In this document: positions 34,776 through 45,503 of the stretch, one piece after another
Layout of the letters: each line of letters begins with the position of its first letter
Position numbering within the stretch: position 1 is the stretch's first letter
NCBI GenBank assembly: GCA_964016985.1
Contig: OZ024831.1
Coordinates: forward strand, 85,888,095 to 85,952,094
Reading direction: 5' to 3'
DNA: 64,000 nt
Source: Anodontia alba
Taxonomy: Eukaryota > Mollusca > Bivalvia > Lucinida > Lucinidae
The notes under the pieces: model-generated
Told to the model about the DNA's origin: nothing
The model's input: the letters and a program-made list of their open reading frames with translations, nothing else
The model's database searches: none
Position numbers and translations under genes: made by a program

Positions 34776-35107
34776 ACAGAGGAGTGAACACTGGCATGAT
34801 ACATGATTAATGTAATGGCCCGATAGCTGTGTGTCTATATGCAGAGCTATTAAGATCAAAAGATGTAGGATAAAAATATAATTAATATACACGTATAAAC
34901 TTAATGCAGTCGGGAGTGGATGTAGCATATATATTCCCAATTCTATCAGATGATGAAAATGACGACCTAGAGTTTATAACAAGAGCGTATAGTGGAAGAA
35001 TGGGATAATCATGCGTCGGTAAGTAGTTCAGTCCCCCGCAAAAGGTATAAAACCACACCACGCCCATATGAATGAGTTAATTTATCGTAGACATACATTT
35101 CAAACTA
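34776..35107. other. Repeat-derived spacer
   Basis: TGATACATGATTAATGTAAT (about 34797) is the inverse of 23118-23145. No gene is seen. Confidence 0.35.
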
Positions 35108-36882
35108 GACAAAGTGCCCAGTGGGGCACATATACCCCCGATCAGCGCTACCGCCACTTTTTAAAGAGCACAAAGTATGTAGCTTTGACTCTGGAGATGG
35201 CAGTTGTATGCTGTATGTTATAACATTGAAAAAATTCAATCACACATAATATGAAGCCCTTGACCTCAAAGGTCAGCCACAGGTGCAGGGACTGAGCTAA
35301 ATAAAACTTTAGCCCTATAACTATCACCATATACCAGTGAAATCAGTCTATATAATATAAGCAAACATGACATTTGTATGAAACGTCTGTGACCTTGACT
35401 TAAAAGCCATGCCCCAGCTTGGGGATGATGCCGAGAAAAACTTCAGACCTATATATACCATCATGCTTAATATTAATGAAACCAACAAAAGGGTCTTCAT
35501 AATATAGCTATATAAACTTAGATGCAATTTTTTTTTTTTTTTTTACTTTAATATGAAATTTCTAAGTCTGTGACCTTGACCTCAAGGTCATACCCCAGGA
35601 CAAGGATGATGCTGAGTAAAACTCTAGACCTATATCTACCAACATGTAAAATATAAATGAAATTCCTCTAAGGGTCTTGATGGTATAGTATATAAACATA
35701 AACACAAAAATTTTGACTTATTTATGAAAATTCTAAGTCCGTGACCTTGACCCAAACGTTATTCCCTGGGATAGGGATGGTGCCAATAAAAACTTTAGAG
35801 CTATATCTACCACCATGCCAAATATGAATGAAATCCATCAAAGGGTCTTCAAAATATGAGGTCTTATAAACTTTAACGTAAAAACTTTGACCCTAAGACA
35901 AAAATAAAGTATGAACGAATAATGCTTCACCGGATGGACGGACAGACCAACAGATTCCTTGCTCAATTAGGGAATACTGAAATTTAACAAAAGGTCTTGA
36001 TGATATGGCTATATAAACTTAAACGCAAAAATTATTTACTTTTATATGAAAATTCTAAGTTCGTGACCTTGACCTCGGTCACAACCTGAGTGGGGATCAT
36101 GTGGAGTAAGACTCTAGGCTGATATCTAGCAACATGTCAAATATAAATGAAATTCCTAAAGAGTCTTGATGATATAGCTATATAAACTTAAACACAAAAA
36201 ACTTTGACTTTTTTATGAAAATTCTAAGTCCATGGCCTTGACCCCAAGGTCACCCCCGGGGTGGGGATGGTGCTGATAAAAACTTTAGACCTATATCTAC
36301 CATCATGCCAAATATGAATGAAATCCATCAAAGGGCCTTCAAAATATGAGATCTTATAAACTTTAACGCAAAAACTTTGACCCTGACTTTTTTTTATGAA
36401 AATTCGAAGTCCGTGACCTTGACTCCAAGGTCAGCACTGGGGTGGGGATGGTGCTGATAAAAACTTTAGACCTATATCTACCATCATGCCAAATATGAAT
36501 GAAATCCATCAAAGGGTCTCCAAAATATGAGGTCTTATAAACTTTAACGCAAAAACTTTGACCCTGACTTTTTTATGAAAATTCGAAGTCCGTGACCTTG
36601 ACCCCAAGGTCACCCCTGGGGTGGGGATGGTGCTGATAAAAACTTTAGGCCTATATCTACCATCATGCCAAATGTGAATGAAATCCATCAAAGGGTCTTC
36701 AAAATATGAGGTCATAAACTTTAACGCAAAAACTTTGACCCTGTGACGGAAAGACGAACGAACGAACGAACGAACGAACGTACGAACGAACGAACGAACG
36801 AACGTACGTACGAACGAACGAACGGACGAACGGAAAAGCGAAAGCTATATACCCCCACATACTTCGTATGTCGGGGGTATAA
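35108..36882 (+). mobile_element. Array element, ~178-bp units, ATACCCCC-type ends
   Basis: The left end has GTGCCCAGTGGGGCACATAT and ACCCCCGAT. About 9 units with ATTCTAAGTCCGTGACCTTG, ACCCCAAGGTCA, GGGGTGGGGATGGTGCTGAT, CATCATGCCAAATATGAATG and AATCCATCAAAGGGTCTTC. Near the right end is an (ACGA)n tract (36745-36833). The terminus is a strong hairpin TATACCCCCACATAC / GTATGTCGGGGGTATA. The layout is that of the other arrays but the terminal hairpin differs, so I treat it as a second family. Confidence 0.65.
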
Positions 36883-37430
36883 ATACATTTATACATATTA
36901 AGTCAGTGTAAATGTTTGTTTAGCCTTTATCGTTAGATTTTCGTACGTGGTTTCGCTTTCACTGGCTGTCAGTCAGTTCTGCTAAGGAGACAATTAGAAC
37001 AGTCTCTCTTACGACCGCGTTGGACTGCACTGTTTGCATTTGTTTTAGGCACACATTTTGTATTCTTTGGCATCACCACACTAAATCAAGGATTTATTCT
37101 AATTACAAAAACTTATGACTATTTTTTTTCTAACGGGTGTCTTCAAGGTTATTTATTTTCATGAATCCCTTGTGATGAGAATACCGAATTAAATCAACAC
37201 TAATTCATTACCTAACTTAGAGGAGGGGTTAAGAAGAACTTTTTTTGACAAATAATATAGCTCCTGATCAGTCGTATTACTGCGGCGTCGTATCTGGATC
37301 AACACTGTTTGCTCAGGCCTATCTGCCGAATACTTAAGGTAAATACCCCACGTGCAGTTCCTATGGAAGTATTTAGATTAGTTTACACAATACACAGTGA
37401 AAATTTCTTTTGTTGAAAAAGATCTACCCA
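36883..37430. other. No gene recognised; possible upstream region of the peptide gene
   Basis: Includes a CTGCGGCGTCGTATCTGGAT / CAACACTGTTTGCTCAGG fragment (about 37280) of the CAAACAGTG MITE type. The first exon and promoter of the gene at 37767 would be expected here, but none was pinned down. Confidence 0.3.
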
Positions 37431-37451
37431 CTATATAAGATGTAAAATCAT

Positions 37452-37565
37452 ATTGTGGATTTAAATAGAATCGCCTCGACGAGGCAATTCTGCAAGAACT
37501 CAAAACGCACATTGTAGTTAAATGTTAGAATCACCTCGAAATGGCAGTTCTAACGAGTACAAACA
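37452..37565. repeat. Two copies of the palindromic module
   Basis: AGAATCGCCTCGACGAGGCAATTC at 37469 (split as AGAATCGCCTCGACGAGG and CAATTC), then GTTAGAATCACCTCG ... GGCAGTTCTAACGAGTAC at 37525-37560. An A-run follows at 37627-37653. Confidence 0.55.
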
Positions 37566-37625
37566 ACATATGTTTTATATATGTCGCTTCGCTCCCTCTA
37601 GATTCTTAATGGTGAAGATTAAAAA

Positions 37626-37657
<32 letters not shown>

Positions 37658-37766
37658 AAAAAGAAATAGACGACTTTCACTTTTTAAGCGAACGGAAAAC
37701 AACTGTAATTAATTTCCAGCTATACGGAATTGCAGGAAATGACTTCTGATTTATTTTAATTTCAGC

Positions 37767-37980
37767 ATGAGAATTGTGCCAGTCGCCATACCATTTGTAA
37801 CTATAGCCACGTGCTCAATAATCTTAGCAACGCCTTCGGCAGAGAAACGCCTGGGATTTTTTTCCTGTACCGGCTGGGGAGCCGGATGTTCCAGTAGCTG
37901 GAGGATGCCAAAACCCTTGCCCAAGCCCCAACCTCCACCCAAGAAAATACCGATTCCAGCGAATTATTGGCTAACAACAG
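37767..37980 (+). CDS. Secreted peptide precursor exon, Cys/Pro-rich, unknown
   Basis: The ATG at 37767 lies one base after a good acceptor (TTATTTTAATTTCAG|C), as expected when an intron ends in the 5' leader. The first residues MRIVPVAIPFVTIATCSIIL with LATPSA form a signal peptide. AEKR gives a dibasic processing site. The presumed mature part starts LGFFSCTGWGAGCSSSW (two cysteines, CxxxxxxC spacing), then has a basic, proline-rich tail (KPLPKPQPPPKK) and NYWLTTG. The exon may end at 37980 before GTATAAAT (phase 1). If unspliced, the frame stops at 37997 after INRS, giving 76 aa. Likely a neuropeptide-like or host-defence-type precursor, but I recognise no family. A continuation exon is not identified. 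Confidence 0.5.
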
Positions 37981-37997
37981 GTATAAATAGATCATAA

Positions 37998-38439
37998 TGT
38001 GCCGCGCCATCAGAAATGAGAACTAGAGAGAAACAAGCGTCCAGTGATTACTCAACTAGTTGAGATGGCGCATGCGCAGTTTCATCAGAACATTTGTTGT
38101 TCGTTAACAATAAAGCGTAAGGCAAATTTGTAGCAACCGACATTCTAAAATTGATTTTGTTATTCTTCAGAGAAAATAAGACTTAACATCTCACTGAAGG
38201 CAGACGGTTTACATGAAATGTCAAGCCTTACTTTCATTGAAAAATAATAAAAAATATTTCAAAGTGTCGTTTATTGTAGTTGTGATTAGCGCTTTAAGGG
38301 TAAATATATTCAAAAGTACGCAAAGATTCTGTAAGAGGACAGCCAAGGTCCTGATCAAACTGCCAGGCTGATCTGGACATACGCTGTCCGAATATACCCA
38401 TAACTCTTTTCTCATAGCGTAGCTTAATATGAAATTTCC
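37998..38439. other. Palindrome and MITE fragment
   Basis: An AGAGAAAATAAGACTTAAC palindrome lies at 38165-38250 (family of 16505). A CCTGATCAAACTGCCAGGC fragment is at about 38350. This would be intron if the peptide gene continues downstream. Confidence 0.4.
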
Positions 38440-38507
38440 ATGTCAAAGCTACAACCAGCTACTGTTATCATAATATACCTATTAATATTTTATATATTTA
38501 TAATCAT

Positions 38508-38631
38508 GAGCTTGCAGGGCATATATTTGATATGTAACTATAGGGAAATGGTAGTAAATAAATGTTGTGAGCAATTGTGGCGCCACTCCAAAACATGTTT
38601 ACCCTGCATGTTCCGACACTTTCACCCCTAA
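38508..38631 (+). CDS. Possible Cys-rich terminal exon, unknown
   Basis: After an acceptor-like AATCATGAGCTTGCAG|GGC the phase-0 frame runs to a TAA at 38629-38631. It includes VVNKCCEQLWRHSKTC and LPCMFRHFHP, five cysteines in all including one in LICNY. It is attractive as a second exon for the peptide gene at 37767, but that exon ends in phase 1. Direct splicing would read only GHIFDM before a stop. So it is either a separate gene piece or chance. Confidence 0.2.
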
Positions 38632-39149
38632 CTTGCCTGTATAAGTTGAAAAAGTATGTAAATAAACCTAAATAACCTAACCGCAAAGGTAAGTAATAGT
38701 GACAAAGGGTTGGATCAGATGACGGTAAAATGTATTCACTAATAAAAATTGAGGAGCGTTCCATCTATGGAAGCCTTGATAGGAGACAACTGCCGTTTAT
38801 TTTTCTCGAGACATACGCATAAGGGAAAAGAGCAGATGGACACACAAGCAAAAGGAAAGACCAACAGTACCATCTAGGCAAATGTGTCTAGGCATCCTTA
38901 TGCTAGCTCGACAAAAGGACAATTTGTGTTATGTTGAATTTTGCACATGAATGCATTCTGATTCGATCAAAAGCGCTTCAATTTGGGAAGCCGTATCTTG
39001 TCTGTGCCACTGCATATCAACATGATCGTGTGAAAACAAGGCTTGAGCTTGAGAGACAATAATTATTGAATACCGCTTGTATTTGTTCTTTGCGATCCAT
39101 TGTATCATAAAACTGGTGTGTCATAAGCATATGTATCCAAAGTATTTGG
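38632..39149. other. Low-repeat spacer with a short minus-strand frame
   Basis: A minus-strand frame of 59 codons lies at about 38937-39116 (includes SHDHVDMQWHRQDTASQIEA) and overlaps another starting MDRKEQIQAVFNNY in a different frame. Both look more protein-like than neighbouring DNA. AATAAA on the minus strand follows at about 38795. They are kept as a finding, not as a gene. Confidence 0.25.
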
Positions 39150-39242
39150 TTTCTGGCGAAAGAATGTGCACAATACTAGTTAACCGCCTAGAGTACTAAG
39201 CCTGTCTAGTAAACGTGTGGTTAGGTAAACTGACCGCGCTCA
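39150..39242 (-). mobile_element. SINE fragment
   Basis: Inverted body sequence: GGCGAAAGAATGTGCACAAT, GTAAACGTGTGGTTAGGTAA and ACTGACCGCGCTC. No tRNA head. Confidence 0.6.
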
Positions 39243-40017
39243 AATAAATCCAAAGTATTCAGACAGACAGACACGTCTGAGCAAACAGTTTTCACCTAGA
39301 TCAAATGCCACAGAACGCGCCGGCTGATCTACACTGCCTATACAGTCTACACTGTTTGCCACTGATCCAGCAGTATTTTAGACACACCAATAGGTAGTAA
39401 GCTGCTCTTCATGGCCCGCTCTCCACCCCCCTCCCGACCCCTCAGTAATTCATTACTGACCGTTCCATTGTGGTACTTTTTGTTAACTGTCATGTAGTGT
39501 TTCACTTTCTTATAATTTTCTTTAAATAATTATGTATATTTAAGATATATTCAGTCAAGTTTGGATAACACAAGTGCCACATTATTTTTCTTTTTGGAAA
39601 GCATTGCCAACTCTGTTTGCCATCTGTTCGTTTTGTGACTGATTCACTGTAGAATCTATTTGTCTGATTTTCCCTGTGGTGTTGAAGGCTTGGTGTAGAT
39701 CTGATTGTATCAGTTCCTGAGTTCACTTATTCACTTTGCTCAAACTTGAAATCGTGGTTAGGATTTAAGGCGTCCGATAAATAGCGTAAATACGGCATTT
39801 AAGACATCAAGTCATAACGTGACCAGTGCAGTTTATACTTTTACTTTCCTTGTGATTACTGAGCCCATTCTGGTTTCTTTGAAAATCGAGATCCACCTAA
39901 ACCAGTTCTAGAGAGTAAATCGAGTTCCACTTAAACCAGTGCTAGAGAGTATGCAAGCAGCCATGCAAACTTTAACGCTTTCATATGAAGTGTCTTAATT
40001 TATGGAAAGTGTCTCAA
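39243..40017. other. MITE fragments and unique sequence
   Basis: 39275-39370 is a decayed CAAACAGT ... GATCTACACTG palindrome. 39582-39722 on the minus strand has 46 open codons (ELIQSDLHQAFNTTGKIRQI and onward) without good splice sites. 39840-40000 carries the repeat also seen at 23165-23290, with a local duplication of CACTTAAACCAGTGCTAGAG. Confidence 0.35.
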
Positions 40018-40231
40018 TTAACCCTTGTCCTGCTGAACCCGGATATACCCTGTCTTTGCAAACAGTGTAGATCCAGATCAGTTGGCTTCTGAAGAAGCCA
40101 ACTGATCGGGATCTGCACTGTTTGACATTAAGTATATGAATTTATAGTAACAATCCGGATCAAGTAATCTGATTGGCTGTAAATTAGAGGTGGGTGTGGC
40201 ATCTTAATGTATTCAGCAGGACAAGGGTTAA
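40018..40231. mobile_element. piggyBac-like MITE with TTAA ends
   Basis: TTAACCCTTGTCCTGCTGAA at the left is mirrored exactly by TTCAGCAGGACAAGGGTTAA at the right. TTAA targets with CCC-starting inverted ends are diagnostic of piggyBac-type elements. Inside is the palindrome CAAACAGTGTAGATCCAGAT ... ATCAGTTGGCTTCTGAAGAA ... GATCTGCACTGTTTG. This core occurs as fragments throughout the window (13026, 21335, 37280, 39275, 49745, 50705, 58915, 60095, 61230, 63255). Confidence 0.75.
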
Positions 40232-40284
40232 TCAGAGACTCCGATTTCTGTTCTGTTGTACGCTCTTCAAGGGCAACTTTTATA

Positions 40285-40465
40285 CAGTAGAGCCTCAATA
40301 GCTCGAACACTGATGACTCGTTTACCATTGCTCATTCGATCACGTTCTTGAGTCCGTAAGAAAGTCTTCCGAGAGCTCAAGAAAACAAATACTTAAGGAA
40401 ATTTTCTTATTTTATCATGAAATTATATGTTGTGTGTACTCATTAGAATCGCCTCATCGAGATGA
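40285..40465. mobile_element. Pogo-like MITE, left half
   Basis: After TA, CAGTAGAGCCTCAATAGCTC begins the element. GAACACTGATGACTCGTTTA, TTATTTTATCATGAAATTAT and the left arm of the palindrome (GTGTACTCATTAGAATCGCC) follow. It breaks off after CTCATCGAGATGAG. The complete copy is at 55140-55497. Confidence 0.6.
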
Positions 40466-40667
40466 GTGAGCTTAAATTGAGCGAAATCAGTACTCGTAGG
40501 TCAAAGCAGTATTTTGATAATGTGCTTAGTTGTAAATCTTCGGTGCATCAAATGGCCCAAGTAAAAATACCCCTCCCACTGTGTATTTCAAAACCCTAAA
40601 CAAACACAAGATGATCATAAAAAATTAAATTAATGACGCATAACGTAAGCCACGTCATATTATTAAA
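40466..40667. other. Short spacer
   Basis: No feature recognised. Confidence 0.3.
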
Positions 40668-41755
40668 ACCAGAGCTATCGTAAGACAGCGTAGGCCCCCT
40701 CCCCTTCTAGGCATATTTGGTAAAGTGCCATTTTTATGTCGCTAAAACCACCGGACCGCGAAATATAGGTCACTCAGACCTACATGACCTAGGAAGTCAA
40801 TCTTCGTGTCACACAGAACAATTATTTCAAGTATAGCAAAATTGCTGGACCAAAGAAATATAGGTCACACTGACCGACATATGGAATTAATTTAATCTTT
40901 GTGTTACATGGAACCAATATCCCAAGTACGAAATTTATCCATTAAAAAGCCTTCAAGATATAAACCAAAATCACTGGACCGTGACGTATAGGTCACACTG
41001 ACCTATATATGATATAGTGTTACATAGGACCAATATCACAAGTACGACATTTATCCATCAAATTTTCTCCAAGATATCAGGCAAAATCGTATGACCTTAA
41101 CTCATGGCACTGAAGTAAATATCATACGGATGTCCGATCTATGATTATGTGTTTAGATGGTGTCTGAATAACAGAGATGCATCAGAACACGTTACAAAGG
41201 GGTCCTAAATTTGACCTCAAACCCCAACCGGGAGGATGAGTCCTGGGATCAGTATCTATGGAATCAAAGAAGAACATTCCAGGCACCCACGTTCCAAATA
41301 AAAACGGTTTTTGAAAGGTGACTACCGATCTTTAAGCCCTTGAAAAATATAAAGCTCTAACGGAGAGTGACCTCTTTACAAAGGTATCATAGACTTTGTC
41401 CACCAGCCTCGGAGCAGCACCCATTTTTTTAAATATGAATGTTCTGTGACAAGTGACTGCCGAGATACAAACATTTGAAAAAAAAAATGCATATAAAACT
41501 TGAACGCAGTGTGACGTCTTTACAAAGGTAGCCTACACTTTTACCTTAAACCCCATTCAAACAAAAACACACTACCACGCTGCCATATTCAAAATATCAA
41601 TGCTTTCTGAAAAAGGACTACCGAGTTGTAAGTATTCGAAGGAAACTTAAATATAAACTTTAATGCAGTGTGACGTTAACGTAAACGGGAATGGAAATGC
41701 AGACAATCTGGATGACTGTAACTGCTCTCCTTGTACGTCGTACAGGCGAACTAAC
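40668..41755 (+). mobile_element. Array element, AGAGCTATCGTAAGACAGCG type
   Basis: The left end ACCAGAGCTATCGTAAGACA matches the ACAAGAGCTGTCGTAGAACA end of the next copy. Units carry CCGTGAAATATAGGTCACAC, GGACCAATATCCCAAGTACG and CATTTATCCATC, later GAGTGACCTCTTTACAAAGG. The right end is GGAATGGAAATGCAGAC, ACTGCTCTCCTTGTACGTCG and TACAGGCGAACTAA. Confidence 0.65.
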
Positions 41756-42159
41756 ATAGTGGAAATCTACTGTCCAGTTAATTGAGTGGCAGTAACTATC
41801 AAAACTGTTTTTCCCTCCCTTCTCAAAAGGGGTCTATACAAGCTATTTGTGGTCAAATATATGTTTTTCGTGTGAATTTTAAAATAAAGAGTAAAACAAG
41901 GTTAAATTCTTCATCTCATTTCCAGTTTCTGTGCCATGAATACCTGCTATGATGGACAACATCCATGTGAATTCGCAACTCTGTGTCTATCATATACTGT
42001 GTCTCTATACTTTAGTTGACCCAAAACTTTGCTTCCTTGTCGCAGAAGAGACTTGTATACCCTACTCCTGCCCCAGCATACAAAGTATGATGAGGGGATA
42101 TATAGTCATCGTTATTTCATCTGTCTGTTATGCCAAATGCCTATCCTTCCATCCGTATG
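41756..42159. other. Spacer with MITE-C piece
   Basis: CTTCTCAAAAGGGGTCTATA at about 41820 is a MITE-C fragment. A 103-codon ORF from 41949 runs into the SINE fragment and is not credited. Confidence 0.35.
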
Positions 42160-42372
42160 TTTGTATTGAGGTTTTACGGCCCAGTCAATCCCTTGGGGTC
42201 ATGTCGAGCGCCATCGGTTTACCTAACCACACTTTTTCCTGGGCAGGCTTAGTTCTCTAAACGTTTAACCAGTATTTGCGCAAATTCTTCCGCCAGAAAC
42301 TGACAACTGCACTTCCCGAACCAGCGTAAGGGAGAGAATGACCGTAGGAAACATTTCATGATCAATCTAGAA
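42160..42372 (-). mobile_element. SINE body without tRNA head
   Basis: TTGTATTGAGGTTTTACGGC, GGGGTCATGTCGAGCGCCAT, CCTAACCACAC, GGGCAGGCTTAGTTC and AGAAACTGACAACTGC match 33735-33955. The match stops at CATGATCAATCTAGAA, before the box A/B region. Confidence 0.65.
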
Positions 42373-42402
42373 CCCGTGTCCATCCGTATGATTATATGCC
42401 AA

Positions 42403-43555
42403 ACAAGAGCTGTCGTAGAACAGCGAGCTCGCCTGCTGGGTACATTTTATATTGTAACATTTTTATCATTAAGCCATATAATATAGGTCACACTGACCTA
42501 GATGTATTTGTATGTAAATCATTTTGTCACATAGATATAATAATCCAGGTATGACAATTCTCCATGAAATAGTAATAAAAATAAAAGGCAAAATCACTGA
42601 ACCATGGAATATAGGTCACAACGACCTAGATATAGTAAGTGGTCATTCATTGGGTCACATGGAACTAATATCCCAGGTGTGACATTTATCCAACAAATAG
42701 TATTCAAGATATAAGGCAAAATCACTGAACCATGAAATATAGGTCACACCAACAGAGATATATTTTGACGTCAATAATCGGGTCACAAGGAACTAATATC
42801 CCAGGTGTGACATTTATCCAACAAATGATATTCAAGATATAAGGCAAAATCACTGAACCATGAAATATAGGTCACAATGACCTAGATATAGTAAGTGGTC
42901 ATTCATTGGGTCACATGGAACTAATATCCCAGGTGTGACATTTATCCAACAAATAGTATTCAAGATATAAGGCAAAATCACTGGACCGTGAAATCTAGGT
43001 GACCTGGACCGTAAAATGTAGGTCACCATGACCTTCACTCTCTTACACTTAAACCGATGTCACATAGTTAGCTGATGTATAACCAGTTGTGTCTATAACC
43101 TGTAGGCATATAAGATTTTACAAATGTGTCCTAGATTTTGACCCCTAGCCCCACTCCAAGGCCCACCCTGAGGTATGAACCCAGGGGTATGTTCTTTGGA
43201 ATCTCAGAAGACTCCTCCAGGTACCCAAATTCTAAATATGAATGCTCTATGAGGAGTGAAAGTCAAGATATAAGAATTTGAAAAACTTTAACACAGTATT
43301 ACAAAGGTGTCCTAGATTCTGACCCCTAGCCCCACCCAGGGGCATGAACCCAGGGGTTTATTCTCTTGGAATCTCAGAAGACCCTCCAAGGTACCTAAGT
43401 TCCAAATTTGATGCCTCTGTGAGGAGTGACTGTTGAGATATAAGCATTTGAAAAACTTTAACGCAGTGTGACGGGAACGGGAACGCAAACGCAAACGCAA
43501 ACGACCGGGGTGACTACAATAGCTCTCCTTGTACTTCGTACAGGCGAGCTAAAAA
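42403..43555 (+). mobile_element. Array element, ACAAGAGCTGTCGT type, ~130-bp units
   Basis: Left end ACAAGAGCTGTCGTAGAACA. Four nearly identical units of about 130 bp carry CCATGAAATATAGGTCACAA, GGTCATTCATTGGGTCACAT, CTAATATCCCAGGTGTGACA and ATTCAAGATATAAGGCAAAA. A second block of two units holds TGACCCCTAGCCCCAC. The right end has GGGAACGGGAACGCAAACGC, ATAGCTCTCCTTGTACTTCG and TACAGGCGAGCTAAAAA. The high unit identity suggests recent expansion. Confidence 0.7.
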
Positions 43556-44234
43556 TAAAGGCTTTCTTTCTATTTAAAATATAGGGTTTTATAGGGTTTT
43601 CAGCCGAACTAAAGCTTTTTAAAGGACGAAGCAAATTAAAGGTTTTTAAAGGTTTTAGAGGTTCCCCTAGAAAGGAGTGTTACAAGTGTATCCAGCCAGC
43701 GACACAGAACGAATTGCTGTTGATACTTTCATGGTTCAAAACGTCGGATAGAAAAAGCACAACAAAATTAAAACGCATTATAAAACAAAACAAACCAAAA
43801 AACATTAATTTATCTGCGTTTAATTATACGGAGTGCGCGATGTCACAGATTTCTTTTTCGCCGCACTGAGATCCGTATTATAAATAACACGACTACTTTC
43901 GCAGAAATTCATGTTTCAGATATTATGACTCAAGCATTAATATGACATTTTAGATGTTTGATAAATCATGACAAAAGCGGCTTTATTTAGCTCATTTGGT
44001 GACAAGGCGTTAGATATAATTAGCATTTTGAATTTGAAACCATAAATAACATCTAACAGTTTTGCTGTTGACCGTTGTTACAAGGTGATGTTTATGTACT
44101 ATTGTTAAGCAAAATATAGAAATTTCTACATCTTGCCTAGGTAGGATAGTTACGTTTTAGCTCGATGATACGAAACAAACTCAACCAGGTTCGGACATTA
44201 GTCATGTTTATAACATTTACTTTAGTGTCAAGAG
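43556..44234. other. No gene recognised; possible upstream region
   Basis: At 43570-43670 irregular repeats of AGGGTTTT / AAAGGTTTT. 43700-44234 is repeat-poor and would contain the promoter if the exon at 44235 is real. No core promoter element could be assigned. Confidence 0.3.
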
Positions 44235-44256
44235 ATGACGGTCGGCGTAGTTCACG
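44235..44256 (+). CDS. Possible first coding exon of the unknown gene
   Basis: ATG at 44235 encodes MTVGVVH plus one base, followed by a donor-like G|GTATAA. Joined to the exon at 46333 (which needs exactly one preceding base) it keeps the frame: the split codon becomes Gly, and residues NRWGPPGKRSS follow. The phase match has a one-in-three chance of being accidental, and the exon is tiny. Alternatively the true upstream exon is elsewhere and the gene is longer. A 60-codon frame continuing from this ATG is the unspliced reading. Confidence 0.25.
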
Positions 44257-44476
44257 GTATAATGATTGCCTTATACAGACGGATTGTTAGACGACAGAGA
44301 CAAAAACAATATATAGCCCAGATGGGGAGATATATTACACAACCACATACACTAATGAGAACTTTTTCTACACTTCTAAATTTTTCGTCGCTATTGACCA
44401 GATCGACGCAAAAATGAGAAAAAATAAATAAATTCCTATATATTTTTCTCATTAGTGACCCTCATATAAAGCTTAA

Positions 44477-45469
44477 ACAAGAGGGCCAAGATGGCCCAGC
44501 ATCGCTCATCTGATTTCCGAGTCAATGGGCTTTTGGTTCAAAAGAATATAGATTTTCAAGATGACAGCCATGGCGACATCTTGGATTTACAATCAATACG
44601 ATTTTAGCTATTTTGATCTACACGTCACCTCGATACTTCAAATGAAGTTTCGAGTCACTTGGTCTTTCGGTTTAGATAAAGAAAATTGTAATAGATTTTC
44701 AAGATGGCAGCCGCGGTGGTCATCTTGGATTTCTGATTGGAATGAGTTTAGCTATTTTTGATCTACAAGTTTCCAGTCAATTGGCCTTTTGGGTTAAAGA
44801 ATTTCAAAATAAATTTTAAGACGGCGGCTCAGGCTGCTGGCTCGGTTTTCTGATCGGAACAATTTTTGATATTTTCGATCTACAAGTCTTTCCGATACTT
44901 GCTACTAAGATTCGAGTCAATTGGCCTTTCTGTTCAGAAGAAAAAAAGTTAAAGCTAGATTTTCAAGACTGCGGTCGTGGCGGCCATCTTGGATTTCCGA
45001 TAGAAAAGATTTTAGCTATTTCTGACCTACAAGTGGTCCCAATACTTCCTAGTAAGTTTTAAGTCAATTGGCCCTTTGGTTCAAAAGTAAAAGTTCAAAA
45101 CAGATTTTCAAAATGGCGGCTGTGGTGGCCATCTTGGATTTCTGAACAAAACAATTTTTGTTAATTTTTTATATACAGGTCGCTCTGATACTTCCTACCA
45201 GGTTTCGGGTCAATTATCCTTTCGGTTCAGAAGTAGAAGCACAAAATAGATTTCCAAAAACAGGGCTATGGCGACCATCTTGGATTTCTGATCAGAAAGA
45301 TTTAGCTAGTTTTGATCTACAAGTATTCCCGATACTTCTTACTAAGTTTCGAGTCAAGTGGCCTTTCAGTTCAGGAGAAGAAGCGCAGAATAGTTGTTGT
45401 TTTTTTTTTTTTTTTTTTTCATTTTTTTAGCTTTGGCTGCCACTTTTTCATTGGAGCGGAGCCATTTTA

Positions 45470-45503
<34 letters not shown>

